This document shows, in pieces, positions 35,913 to 44,251 of a stretch of DNA of 64,000 bases. Made by a program: the position numbers and the translations under genes. How positions within the stretch are numbered: the first letter of the stretch is position 1; every line of letters starts with the position of its first letter. Origin of the DNA: Novosphingobium sp. PhB165 (GTDB lineage: Bacteria; Pseudomonadota; Alphaproteobacteria; Sphingomonadales; Sphingomonadaceae); NCBI RefSeq assembly GCF_004341845.1, contig NZ_SLVB01000005.1:372001-436000 (forward strand), given 5' to 3'. The notes under the pieces were generated by a model. It made no database searches and had not been told where the DNA came from. It saw nothing but the letters and a program-made list of their open reading frames with translations.

Positions 35913-35989
35913 TTACGTCATTTTCTTGCGGAGTGCCGAATTGCGGCGGATGTTGCTCTCAATCAACATATCCGTCCGGGAGAAGAATC

Positions 35990-36364
35990 ATGTCGCTCGT
36001 CGCTGCATTTGCTTCGGTTCTGCTGGCTCAGAGCCCCGCTGCGCTGGCTACGGACCTGCCCACGCACGACACTGTGGATGTCGCTTACCAGGACCTCTCG
36101 CAGGGCCGTGCCGACGCCGCGCTGCGCAAGCTGGAGGCCAATGGCGCCGCCCATTCGGACGATCCGGCCACGCTGATCAACCTCGCCGCCGCCTATGCGG
36201 CCACGGGGCGCACCGACAAGGCCCTGATCAGCTACCGCGCGGCCATCGTCAGCCCCCAGCGGTATGACTTGCAACTGGCCGACGGGACCTGGGTGGACTC
36301 GCGTGCGGCGGCTCGCATGGCGATGCAACAGATGCTTCGCGCCAATGCACAAGCCGCGCGCTGA
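35990..36364 (+). CDS. exported TPR protein
   Basis: 124 residues. Start at 35990 follows GGGAGAAG; the upstream frame to 35831 is the promoter region. Signal peptide (MSLVAAFASVLLAQSPAALA), then one to two tetratricopeptide repeats (DVAYQDLSQGRADAALRKLE, PATLINLAAAYAATGRTDKA). A periplasmic adaptor is likely; the partner is unknown. It is on the same strand as the virB genes 300 bases downstream, but the gap suggests separate transcription. Confidence 0.82.
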   Translation: MSLVAAFASVLLAQSPAALATDLPTHDTVDVAYQDLSQGRADAALRKLEANGAAHSDDPATLINLAAAYAATGRTDKALISYRAAIVSPQRYDLQLADGTWVDSRAAARMAMQQMLRANAQAAR

Positions 36365-36672
36365 GGCCTGAAAAGCGCCGTTTTCTTGCATTCTGTCTGG
36401 CGGGCCGGGCCCCGGATCGTGCACTGTGGACGGTGCAGGATCGGGTGTAGGCGGAACGCGTGCCCTGACGTATAGTTCGTTCGCCCGTGCGGGTGGGGTC
36501 GGGGGAAATCTGCATACTTCCTGACGCTGCGCGGAGCGCGACGGCCCCGTGCAAAGGCTGATGACAGGGTACCTCTGGCGGGAGGTGGATCGAGATCTGA
36601 ACCCGGGCAGGGTCGTTTTCTCGTCACACTCTTGTCATCTGGACGGCGCACTGGGCCCTCATACGGAGGGCA
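36365..36672. other. intergenic region before the virB cluster
   Basis: 308 bases without a credible gene. It holds an imperfect inverted repeat at 36412-36444 (CCGGATCGTGCAC and GGTGCAGGATCGG) that may end the TPR transcript, and at 36621-36638 a Pho-box-like pair before virB2. The virB promoter is expected here. Confidence 0.6.
36621..36638 (+). promoter_or_regulatory. Pho-box-like pair upstream of virB2
   Basis: TCGTCAC-ACTC-TTGTCAT: two 7-mers at 11-base spacing, the second one mismatch from CTGTCAT, the first three mismatches. It lies 35 bases before virB2. Weaker than the site at 35803; chance occurrence is possible. Confidence 0.3.
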
Positions 36673-37017
36673 ATGGTGATTCGACTCGTTCAGGTTCAGG
36701 TCCGTGCGTTGCGCGGTGTTCTTTCGGTTTTTGCCGGTGCGTTCGGCACTTTTGCCGCCACCGCTGCACAGGCGCAGCAGGTAACGCGCGCCGATCCGGC
36801 CGGTTCCGGCCCGATTGTGGCAGCTCTTGGATGGTTGCAAGGCACGTTGCTGGGCAATGTCGCCACCGCCGTCGCGGTCATGGCCGTTGCTGCCGTGGGC
36901 TTCATGATGCTGACCGGCCGCATGAACTGGCGCTTCGGCGCGACGGTCATCATCGGCTGCTTCGTGCTGTTCGGCGCCGGGGCGATCGTTTCCGGCATCC
37001 AGTCGGCGGCAGGGTAA
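36673..37017 (+). CDS. virB2: VirB2/TrbC-like pilin
   Basis: 114 residues. A long signal sequence (cleavage after AAQA) followed by a short mature pilin with two hydrophobic helices (LGNVATAVAVMAVAAVGFMM and FGATVIIGCFVLFGAGAIVS), the layout of the T4SS major pilin. It starts the virB cluster; virB3 begins 10 bases after its stop. Confidence 0.88.
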   Translation: MVIRLVQVQVRALRGVLSVFAGAFGTFAATAAQAQQVTRADPAGSGPIVAALGWLQGTLLGNVATAVAVMAVAAVGFMMLTGRMNWRFGATVIIGCFVLFGAGAIVSGIQSAAG

Positions 37018-37027
37018 GGAGCGTTTG

Positions 37028-37309
37028 ATGAGCCTGGCGCGCTTCCCGGTCCATCGGGCACTCACCCGCCCGCAGATGTTCGCGGGGGTGACGTTCACGT
37101 TCTTCATCATCAACGGCCTGGTGACGACGGAGATATTCCTCATCACCAAGAGCTTCTGGGCTCTGCCAGCGGCGCTGGCGATTCATGGCGTCGGTTACGT
37201 CGCCTGTCTTCGCGAGCCGCGGATTTTCGATCTCTGGCTTGCCAAAGTCAGCAAGTGCCCGCGCGTGCCGAACTGGCAGCGCTGGGGCTGCAACAGTTAC
37301 GCGCCCTGA
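37028..37309 (+). CDS. virB3: VirB3-like inner-membrane protein
   Basis: 93 residues. FPVHRALTRPQMFAGVTFTF followed by two adjacent membrane helices and a short C-terminal tail, typical of VirB3. ATG at 37028 with AGGAG 7 bases upstream. VirB3 works with VirB4 in pilus assembly. Confidence 0.88.
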   Translation: MSLARFPVHRALTRPQMFAGVTFTFFIINGLVTTEIFLITKSFWALPAALAIHGVGYVACLREPRIFDLWLAKVSKCPRVPNWQRWGCNSYAP

Positions 37310-37334
37310 GCGCGTGACGCGGGGAAGCGGTACG

Positions 37335-39761
37335 ATGTCGGGGAAGAGGAAATCGGGCCTGAAAGGCTGGGGCGCGAAGGAGATGCTGGTCGGTGACCGG
37401 CTGCCTTACCAGTCGTTCGTGGACGAGAACGTGGTGCTTCTGCGCGACGGTTCGGTCATGCTCTCGCTGGTGGTGCCGGGCCTCGCGTTCGAGACCGCCG
37501 ACAGCGAGGAACTGAACGCCCACGTCGCCACACGCGAAGTGCTGTTGCGCTCGTCGCTCGATGCCCGCTTCGTGCTGTACCACCACGTGATCCGCCGCCG
37601 CGTCGAGATCGCCATGGGCGGCCAGTTCGACGATCCGCTCGCCGCCCATATCGACGCCCGCTGGAAGTCGCGCACGGGCTCCGGCGCGCTGTTCGTCAAC
37701 GACCAGTTCATCACGCTGGTCCGCCGTCCCGCGCGCGGCAAGGCGGGCTGGGCGGACAAGCTTTCCCGCTTCATGAAGAACAACGGGAAGGCGCCCGCCG
37801 AAGCCGATGTGGCCGATGTGCGCGCGCTGCGTTCGGCGGCGACGGCGATGGTCGCCTCGCTCGGCTCCTACGGCGCGCGCATCCTTGGCGATTACGAGGG
37901 CGGCGCAGGCAACTGTTCCGAAGTTCTCGAACTGCTCTCGGCGCTCTACAATGGCGAAATGCGCCCGGTGCGCCGCCCGGTTGAGGGCACCGACCTTGGC
38001 CACATGCTGCCCTATCGCCGCGTGAGCTTCGGGATGGACGCGCTGGAACTGCGCGGCGCCGAAGGCTCGGGCTTCGCCTCGCTGGTGAGCCTGAAGGACT
38101 ATCCGGACTCGACTTCGCCGGGCCTGACCGATGCCCTGCTGCGTCTGCCCACCGAACTGGTCCTGACCGAGACATATGCGCCGTGCGACCGCCAGATCGC
38201 CCGCGAACGCATTGACCTTGCGATCCGCCGCCTGCGCTCGGCGGACGAGGAAGCCATGGCCGAACGGCGCGAGATGTCCGCCGCGCGCGATGCGCTCGGC
38301 ACTGGCGCGGTCGGTTTCGGTGACCATCACCTCTCGGTTCTGGTGCGCGCGCAGTCGCTGGAAGGGCTGGATGACGTCACGGCCTCCTGCGCCGCCGCGC
38401 TGGCCGATGCCGGTGCTGTCGCGGTGCGCGAGGATGTGAACATGGAGCCCGGCTTTTGGGGCCAGTTTCCCGGTAACGAGGCGATGATCGTGCGCCGCGC
38501 TCTGATTTCCAGCGCCAACATGGCCTGCTTTGGCTCGCTCCACGGTTTCGCGATGGGGCAGGCAGGCGGCAACCATTGGGGCGATGCGGTCACGCTGCTG
38601 GCCACCACCAGCGCGACGCCGTTCTTCTTCAATTTCCACCAAGGCGATCTCGGCAACTTCACCGTTATCGGTCCGTCGGGCTCCGGCAAGACGGTGGTTA
38701 TGAACTTCCTGGCCGCGCAGGCGCAGAAGTTCAGCCCCCGCACCGTGCTGTTCGACAAGGATCGCGGCGCTGAAGTGTTCCTGCGCGGCATTGGCGGCAC
38801 GTACAGCCGCGTTGCTGCCGGACATCCGACCGGCTTCAATCCGCTCTCGCTGCCTGACACCGCCGCCAACCGCGCTTTCCTGCGTGATTGGCTCGGCGTG
38901 CTGCTGGAAGCCAAGGGCCCCGAAGAGCTGGCGATGATCGCCGGTGCGGTCGACGCGGCCTATCACAACGATCCCTCGCTGCGCCGCCTCTCGCACTTCC
39001 GCGAACTGCTGGCGGGCGCGCGCCGTCCCGAACCGGGCGACCTTGGGTCGCGCCTCGATGCGTGGATTCAGGGCGGCGAACATGGCTGGCTGTTCGACAA
39101 CCAGCATGACCGGCTGGATCTGTCCGCCCGCGTGCTGGGCTTCGACATGACCGCGCTGCTGGAAAGCCCGCGCCTGCGCACGCCGGTCATGATGTATCTG
39201 TTCCACCGCATCGACGAGCGTCTCGACGGTGAGCCGACGATGATCCTCATCGACGAGGGCTGGAAGGCGCTCGACGACGAAGTCTTCGCCGCGCGCATCC
39301 GCGACTGGCTGAAGACGCTGCGCAAGCGCAACGCATTGGTCGGTTTCGCCACCCAGTCGGCGCGAGACGCGCTGGACAGCAAGATCGCGACGGCACTGGT
39401 CGAACAGACCGCGACGATGATGTTCATGCCCAACGCCCGCGCGCGCTACGAGGATTATTGCGAGGGCTTCGGCCTCTCGCAGCACGAACTGGACGTCATC
39501 AAGACGCTGCCCGCGCATTCGCGCTGCTTCCTGATCCGCCAGTCGGATGCCTCGGTGGTGGTGCGCCTTGATCTCTCGGGCATGCCCGAAGTGCTGACGG
39601 TGCTTTCGGGCCGCGAGAGCACGGTGCGCAAACTGGACCAGCTGCGCGAACGCTACGGTGACGAACCCTCGGCTTGGTATCCGCTGCTGACCGGCTTCCA
39701 ATGGCCCGGAGAATTCGAGGAAGGCGAGCACGATGCCGCCTGGGGCCAGGCGGCGGAGTAA
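37335..39761 (+). CDS. virB4: VirB4 ATPase
   Basis: 808 residues. ATG at 37335 is preferred to the longer open frame that overlaps virB3. The N-terminal domain ends in the central motor domain with Walker A GPSGSGKT (about 446-453), a Walker B region MILIDEGWKALDD, and TQSARDALDSKIATALVEQT. VirB4 energises pilus biogenesis and substrate transfer at the cytoplasmic face. Length and motifs fit full-size VirB4. It is the best marker of the cluster. Confidence 0.95.
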   Translation: MSGKRKSGLKGWGAKEMLVGDRLPYQSFVDENVVLLRDGSVMLSLVVPGLAFETADSEELNAHVATREVLLRSSLDARFVLYHHVIRRRVEIAMGGQFDDPLAAHIDARWKSRTGSGALFVNDQFITLVRRPARGKAGWADKLSRFMKNNGKAPAEADVADVRALRSAATAMVASLGSYGARILGDYEGGAGNCSEVLELLSALYNGEMRPVRRPVEGTDLGHMLPYRRVSFGMDALELRGAEGSGFASLVSLKDYPDSTSPGLTDALLRLPTELVLTETYAPCDRQIARERIDLAIRRLRSADEEAMAERREMSAARDALGTGAVGFGDHHLSVLVRAQSLEGLDDVTASCAAALADAGAVAVREDVNMEPGFWGQFPGNEAMIVRRALISSANMACFGSLHGFAMGQAGGNHWGDAVTLLATTSATPFFFNFHQGDLGNFTVIGPSGSGKTVVMNFLAAQAQKFSPRTVLFDKDRGAEVFLRGIGGTYSRVAAGHPTGFNPLSLPDTAANRAFLRDWLGVLLEAKGPEELAMIAGAVDAAYHNDPSLRRLSHFRELLAGARRPEPGDLGSRLDAWIQGGEHGWLFDNQHDRLDLSARVLGFDMTALLESPRLRTPVMMYLFHRIDERLDGEPTMILIDEGWKALDDEVFAARIRDWLKTLRKRNALVGFATQSARDALDSKIATALVEQTATMMFMPNARARYEDYCEGFGLSQHELDVIKTLPAHSRCFLIRQSDASVVVRLDLSGMPEVLTVLSGRESTVRKLDQLRERYGDEPSAWYPLLTGFQWPGEFEEGEHDAAWGQAAE

Positions 39762-39766
39762 GGCGG

Positions 39767-41077
39767 ATGAGCGCCGCCTGCGAGCAACTCACCGAACTGG
39801 CCTCTCAGGGCGTCGCCCCGGCGCTCCGCGCGGTCGATTGCGTGTCCAACGAGATGGCGGCGGCCGCCTTCGGCCGCCTGTTTGGCGCCAATGGGGCGAT
39901 GGCCCCGGTGCTGATCCTTGTCTTGACGCTCTATATCGCGTTTCTCGGCTTTTCGCTGCTTTCGGGCCGGTCCAGCCTCAGCGTCTCGGCGCTGACGCCG
40001 CGCATGCTGACGATCGGCTTCGTGCTGACGTTTGCGACGAGTTGGATCGCCTACCAGAGCGTGGTCTGGAACCTTGCCATCGGTGGGCCGGACTGGATCG
40101 CGGGCGTGCTGATGGACGCAAAGGGATCCGCGACGCAGATCTTCGGCGATCGCATCGATATCGTCTTCAATGCCATTGCCGAGGCCTCGCAGGCCGCGAC
40201 CCAGAGCGGCGGTGAAGCGGCTCAGGGTGCGGCCCAAGGCGCCGCCGCTGCGGGTGCAGGCGCTGCCAAGACCGCAGCGGCTGCTGGAGGAGCAGGCCTG
40301 TTCTCGCCCGATAGCGTCATGTGGATGGGCGCGCTTCTGCTGCTGCTCGGCACTGTAGGCGTGCTGCTGACGGCGCGGATCGCGCTGGGCGTGCTGGTCG
40401 CGCTTGGGCCGATTTTCGTGGTCCTGGGCCTGTTCGGCGGTACGCGCGGACTGACGGCCGGTTGGCTGCGCGGCGTTGCGCTGACGGCGATGACCCCGCT
40501 CTTCGTCGTGCTGGGCGGCGGAATCACGCTCGAACTGCTGGTGCCGATCGTCTCGTCGCTGGTGAAAGGCGCGGAAATGGGCGAGATCGATGGGCGCGCG
40601 GCCATGGCTCTGTTCGTCGTCGCCGCTGTCCATCTCGCGCTCATGGGCATGGTGCTGAAGGTCGCGGGCACGCTGGTTTCCGGTTGGCGGGTGTTCGGCT
40701 TGGCCGACAATGAGCAGGCAAGGGGCCGGAGCGACAGCGCCGCACAATCGGCTTCGGCGCCCATGCCCTCGGTTCAGGTTCAGCCTTTCGCACCCGCTTC
40801 GGCGCAGGGACGGGCCCCGGCGATTTCCGCTGCCAGCGCGGCGGCCATGGTGACGGCTTCGGGCGGTGAGGGCGGTTCGGCCACGCATGCAAGCGATCGG
40901 CGCACCGTGATCACACAAGTTTCGGGGGGTGGGATCGAGCCGCTGGCGCAAGGCGCGGCGGCGCGCGCGCGCGGCATCGGCAGCCGGTTCCGCAACGCCT
41001 CCAACGATACGTCGAGGGACATCGGCCGCAAGGCCGCAGGAAATACCGGCCCCGGGCCGGCGAAGGAGAAGTCGTGA
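39767..41077 (+). CDS. virB6: VirB6-like polytopic membrane protein
   Basis: 436 residues. Five or more membrane helices (about 45-65, 85-110, 180-215, 220-250, 270-300) with the TrbL/VirB6 feature GALLLLLGTVGVLLTARIAL and GPIFVVLGLFGGTRGLTAGW. The C-terminal 130 residues are Ala/Ser/Pro-rich and soluble. VirB6 forms part of the inner-membrane channel. ATG at 39767 lies 6 bases after virB4; the stop overlaps virB9 (ATGA). Confidence 0.9.
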   Translation: MSAACEQLTELASQGVAPALRAVDCVSNEMAAAAFGRLFGANGAMAPVLILVLTLYIAFLGFSLLSGRSSLSVSALTPRMLTIGFVLTFATSWIAYQSVVWNLAIGGPDWIAGVLMDAKGSATQIFGDRIDIVFNAIAEASQAATQSGGEAAQGAAQGAAAAGAGAAKTAAAAGGAGLFSPDSVMWMGALLLLLGTVGVLLTARIALGVLVALGPIFVVLGLFGGTRGLTAGWLRGVALTAMTPLFVVLGGGITLELLVPIVSSLVKGAEMGEIDGRAAMALFVVAAVHLALMGMVLKVAGTLVSGWRVFGLADNEQARGRSDSAAQSASAPMPSVQVQPFAPASAQGRAPAISAASAAAMVTASGGEGGSATHASDRRTVITQVSGGGIEPLAQGAAARARGIGSRFRNASNDTSRDIGRKAAGNTGPGPAKEKS

Positions 41078-41916
41078 TGATCCGCCGCAAGGCCCATGCC
41101 CTCGCCGCGACCGCAGCCCCGGTGCTTCTTGCCCTGGCGGCCCCCGCTCTGGCGGACGAGCGCCTCGTGAGCCACGCCTACGCCGATAACGAGGTGGTGC
41201 GCATCGACGGACGGACCGGCGTGCAGGCGACCATCGCTTTCGGCAAGAACGAGGCGATCGAGAACGTGGCGGTCGGCAATTCCCAGACCTGGCAGATCAC
41301 GCCCAACAAGCGCGCCGACCTGCTGTTCGTGAAGCCGCTGGAACCTGCCGCGCGCACCAACATGACGGTGGTGACCAACCGCCACACCTATTTCTTCGAC
41401 CTCGTCGCCTCGCCCAAGTCGCGGCCGCTCTACATGCTGCGCTTCACGTACAAGGACGAGCCGGTCGAGACGGCGGCGCCCGTGCCTGCCGCGCTGGCTT
41501 CGCTCGATTCGTCGGAGCGGGCGATTGCGGAAGGCGATCCGCTGGCAATGCCTTCGGATGCGGCGGCGCTGAACTTCGCATGGAAGTCGGCCGGTGTCGC
41601 CAAGCTGCTGCCCGCCCGCGTCTACGACGACGGATTGTCGACGTATCTGCTCTGGCCGGCGAACACGGCTGTCCCGGCGATCCTCGTGCAGGACGAGAAG
41701 GGTGACGAAGGCCCGGTGAACTATGCCGTGCGCGGCCAGACCATCGTTATCGGTGAAGTGCCCCGGCTGATCATCCTGCGTTCCGGCAAGTCCAGCGCGA
41801 CGCTGGAAAACAACCGCGCGGCCATGCCTGCTGCGGCTCCTGTTCCGGCGGCCGCCGCAGTTGCGGCCAATACGACCGTCGCTACTCCTTCTGCCGCTTC
41901 GTCTCTGGGGAACTGA
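41074..41916 (+). CDS. virB9: VirB9-like core-complex protein
   Basis: 280 residues with a signal peptide (cleavage after ALA) and the VirB9/CagX pattern: DERLVSHAYADNEVVRIDGR, IAFGKNEAIENVAVGNSQTW, PNKRADLLFVKPLEPAARTN and VYDDGLSTYLLWPANTAVPA. It forms the outer-membrane core with VirB10. There is no Cys after the signal peptide, so it is not itself a lipoprotein replacing VirB7. Confidence 0.93.
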   Translation: MMIRRKAHALAATAAPVLLALAAPALADERLVSHAYADNEVVRIDGRTGVQATIAFGKNEAIENVAVGNSQTWQITPNKRADLLFVKPLEPAARTNMTVVTNRHTYFFDLVASPKSRPLYMLRFTYKDEPVETAAPVPAALASLDSSERAIAEGDPLAMPSDAAALNFAWKSAGVAKLLPARVYDDGLSTYLLWPANTAVPAILVQDEKGDEGPVNYAVRGQTIVIGEVPRLIILRSGKSSATLENNRAAMPAAAPVPAAAAVAANTTVATPSAASSLGN

Positions 41917-41919
41917 CAC

Positions 41920-43023
41920 ATGGCGCCCAATTCCTCGCCCAAATCCTCGTTACGCGAACGGATCGCGCCCACCACCGCCACCGATCCGCGTGACGGGCAG
42001 GGGGCAGAGGTCATCGATCTCACCAGCCGCAACGTCCTGCCGCGCGTCACCCAGCGCAAGAAGGCGGACGGGCTGGGTCTGGCTGCCGGTGTCGTGTTCG
42101 TCATGGCTTTGGGCGGACTGACGCTGTGGTCGATGGACTCGGTGCGCAAGGCGCCGGCTTCGACTTCCGCGCCGCAGGCCGCCGTCGGGCCGCAGCCCGC
42201 TGTGACCCCCGCAATCGCGGCACCGCAGCCGGTGCCCCAGCCTCAGGCGACTCCGTCACCGCTTCCCGCCCCGGCCCCGGCACCTGTTCTTGCCGCCGCG
42301 CCCGGCGCTGCCACGGCGGCCGCCGCCAATCCCTATGCGACGCCGACCGTGGTCTTCGACGTCGGTAGCGGCACCGGAGTTCCGCAGCTTGCGGGGCCGG
42401 CCGGTGAGGGCAAGTCCGGCGGCAATGCCAATGACGATTTCGCCGCGCGCATCGGCGGCTCGGGCTCCACGGCGACGGCCTCGCGCACGTTCGACCCTGC
42501 CACCACGGTCACGCAGGGCACGCTGATTCCGGCCGTGTTGGAGACCGCGATCGACACCGATGTTCCGGGCTATGTCCGCGCCATCGTCTCGACCGACGTG
42601 CGCAGCTTCGACGGCAAGCGTGTGCTGATCCCCCGTTCCTCGCGCCTGATCGGGCAATACAAGAGCGGCCTCACGGCGGGGCAGAAGCGCGCCTATGTGA
42701 TCTGGAGCCGGTTGATCCGCCCGGACGGCGTCTCGGTCAATCTCGGCTCGCCGGCCATTGCCTTCGGCGGCGAGACCGGCCTGCCGGGCAAGGTCAATTC
42801 GCATTTCTTCGAGCGGTTCGGTTCGGCGATGCTGCTTTCGGTCGTTGGCGGCCTGTCCACCATCGCGTCGAGTGGGGCGAGTGTGGTGGTCGGCGGCGGC
42901 CAGTCGGCGGCGGCTGCGGCCATCCAGCAGACCGGCAGCGTCGGGCCGACCATTCGCGTGCGTCAGGGGGAACCGATTCGCGTGTTTACTGCCAAGGACC
43001 TCGATTTCAGTCAGGCCCAGTGA
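41920..43023 (+). CDS. virB10: VirB10-like core-complex protein
   Basis: 367 residues. Cytoplasmic N-terminus, one membrane helix (about 48-68, GLAAGVVFVMALGGLTLWSM), a Pro/Ala/Gln-rich periplasmic linker, then the C-terminal beta barrel (QGTLIPAVLETAIDTDVPGY, VLIPRSSRLIGQYKSGLTAG, VIWSRLIRPDGVSVNLGSPA, RVFTAKDLDF). VirB10 links inner membrane energy to the outer-membrane pore. It begins 3 bases after virB9. Confidence 0.95.
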   Translation: MAPNSSPKSSLRERIAPTTATDPRDGQGAEVIDLTSRNVLPRVTQRKKADGLGLAAGVVFVMALGGLTLWSMDSVRKAPASTSAPQAAVGPQPAVTPAIAAPQPVPQPQATPSPLPAPAPAPVLAAAPGAATAAAANPYATPTVVFDVGSGTGVPQLAGPAGEGKSGGNANDDFAARIGGSGSTATASRTFDPATTVTQGTLIPAVLETAIDTDVPGYVRAIVSTDVRSFDGKRVLIPRSSRLIGQYKSGLTAGQKRAYVIWSRLIRPDGVSVNLGSPAIAFGGETGLPGKVNSHFFERFGSAMLLSVVGGLSTIASSGASVVVGGGQSAAAAAIQQTGSVGPTIRVRQGEPIRVFTAKDLDFSQAQ

Positions 43024-43029
43024 TCGACC

Positions 43030-44079
43030 ATGGCGGACGTTCTTTCGCTTCAGGGCGCACAGGCGCCGACGGGCCCGACCGTGACTGAGGGCGCGTCGCC
43101 GCATCAGGCCGCGCCGCGCAGCGTCTATCTTGACGCCTATCTCGCGCCGCTGCGGCCCTGGCTCGACCGGGAGACGGTGACCGAGATCCTGATCAACCGC
43201 CCCGGCGAGATCTGGATCGAGGATGCCGAGCACTCGGGCATGCAGCGCGTGCTTCTGCCTGAGATGGACGACCGCCTGCTCCAGCGCCTGGCCGAACAGG
43301 TGGCGCGCATCAGCCATCAGGGCATCAACCGCGAGCATCCGCTGCTCTCGGCGACGCTGCCGGGGTACGGCGGCCAGTCCGGTGCGCGTATCCAGCTAGT
43401 CGGCCCGCCGGCGACGCGGGCGAACTGGGCCATGGCGATCCGCCGCCATCGTTTGCTCGAACTGCCGCTGGATGCTTACGATCGCGGTCCGATCACGCCT
43501 CCGGTCGAAGAGCCGACGCCCGATCCGATGGCCGAGCCCATCGCTTTCCTGCGCGATGCCATTCGCAGGCGCCGGACGATCCTGATCTCCGGCGGCACCT
43601 CCACCGGCAAGACCACGTTCCTCAATGCCATGCTCGGCGAAATTCCCGCGCATGAGCGTGTTGTGCTGGTCGAGGATACCGCCGAACTGCATCTGCCTGG
43701 CGCGAATGGCGTGGGCCTGATCGCGGTGAAGGGCGAACTGGGCGAGGCGAAAGTTTCGGCCAACGATCTCCTGCAAGCGGCGCTCCGTCTGCGTCCGGAT
43801 CGCATCGTGCTGGGTGAGTTGCGGGGCACCGAGACGGTCTCGTTCCTGCGCGCGATCAATACCGGGCATCCGGGCTCGTTCTCGACGGTTCACGCGAACA
43901 CGCCGCGCGGCGCGCTGGAGCAGATCGCGCTGATGTCGATGCAGACCGGCATTGGCCTCACCCGTGCCGAGACGCTGGAATATGCAGCCTCGGTGATCGA
44001 TATCGTCGTTCAGCTGGATCGGCAGGACGGAAAGCGCGGAATCAGTCAGATCGCCGAAAGCGCGAGCCTGCTGAGCTGA
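43030..44079 (+). CDS. virB11: VirB11-type hexameric ATPase
   Basis: 349 residues. Walker A GGTSTGKTTFLNAML (about 190), Asp box VVLVEDTAELHL, Walker B-region LRPDRIVLGELRGTE and His box GHPGSFSTVHANT are all present. VirB11 switches the secretion machine between pilus assembly and transfer. It closes the cluster; no virD4, relaxase or effector gene follows, only a family D repeat and the ppx gene on the other strand. Confidence 0.95.
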   Translation: MADVLSLQGAQAPTGPTVTEGASPHQAAPRSVYLDAYLAPLRPWLDRETVTEILINRPGEIWIEDAEHSGMQRVLLPEMDDRLLQRLAEQVARISHQGINREHPLLSATLPGYGGQSGARIQLVGPPATRANWAMAIRRHRLLELPLDAYDRGPITPPVEEPTPDPMAEPIAFLRDAIRRRRTILISGGTSTGKTTFLNAMLGEIPAHERVVLVEDTAELHLPGANGVGLIAVKGELGEAKVSANDLLQAALRLRPDRIVLGELRGTETVSFLRAINTGHPGSFSTVHANTPRGALEQIALMSMQTGIGLTRAETLEYAASVIDIVVQLDRQDGKRGISQIAESASLLS

Positions 44080-44081
44080 CG

Positions 44082-44243
44082 TTCCTCCCCTGCAAGGAGA
44101 GGTGGCAGTCCGTCAGGGCTGACGGAGAGGTGTAACGCTCTCGACGTGGCGCCCGGCCGAGGGGCTGATACCCCTCCACCACCCTTCCTTCGACAAGCTC
44201 AGGATGAGCGGGGGCGGTCCCCCTCCGCTTGCAGGGGAGGAAT
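44082..44243. repeat. inverted-repeat element, family D, enclosing half of a family B arm
   Basis: Perfect 15-base arms TTCCTCCCCTGCAAG and CTTGCAGGGGAGGAA bound 162 bases. Inside, 44187-44213 carries CCTTCGACAAGCTCAGGATG, the right arm of family B. It starts 3 bases after virB11 and separates it from ppx. Confidence 0.8.
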
Positions 44244-44251
44244 GAGGGGGC

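Noticed and set aside
36365-36672. Hidden virB1/virB5/virB8 gene in the gap before virB2
   Set aside because: No open frame there has a signal peptide, transglycosylase motif or VirB8-like fold pattern.
37248-39731. Long minus-strand open frame opposite virB4
   Set aside because: Antisense of a motif-complete VirB4; low-complexity composition.
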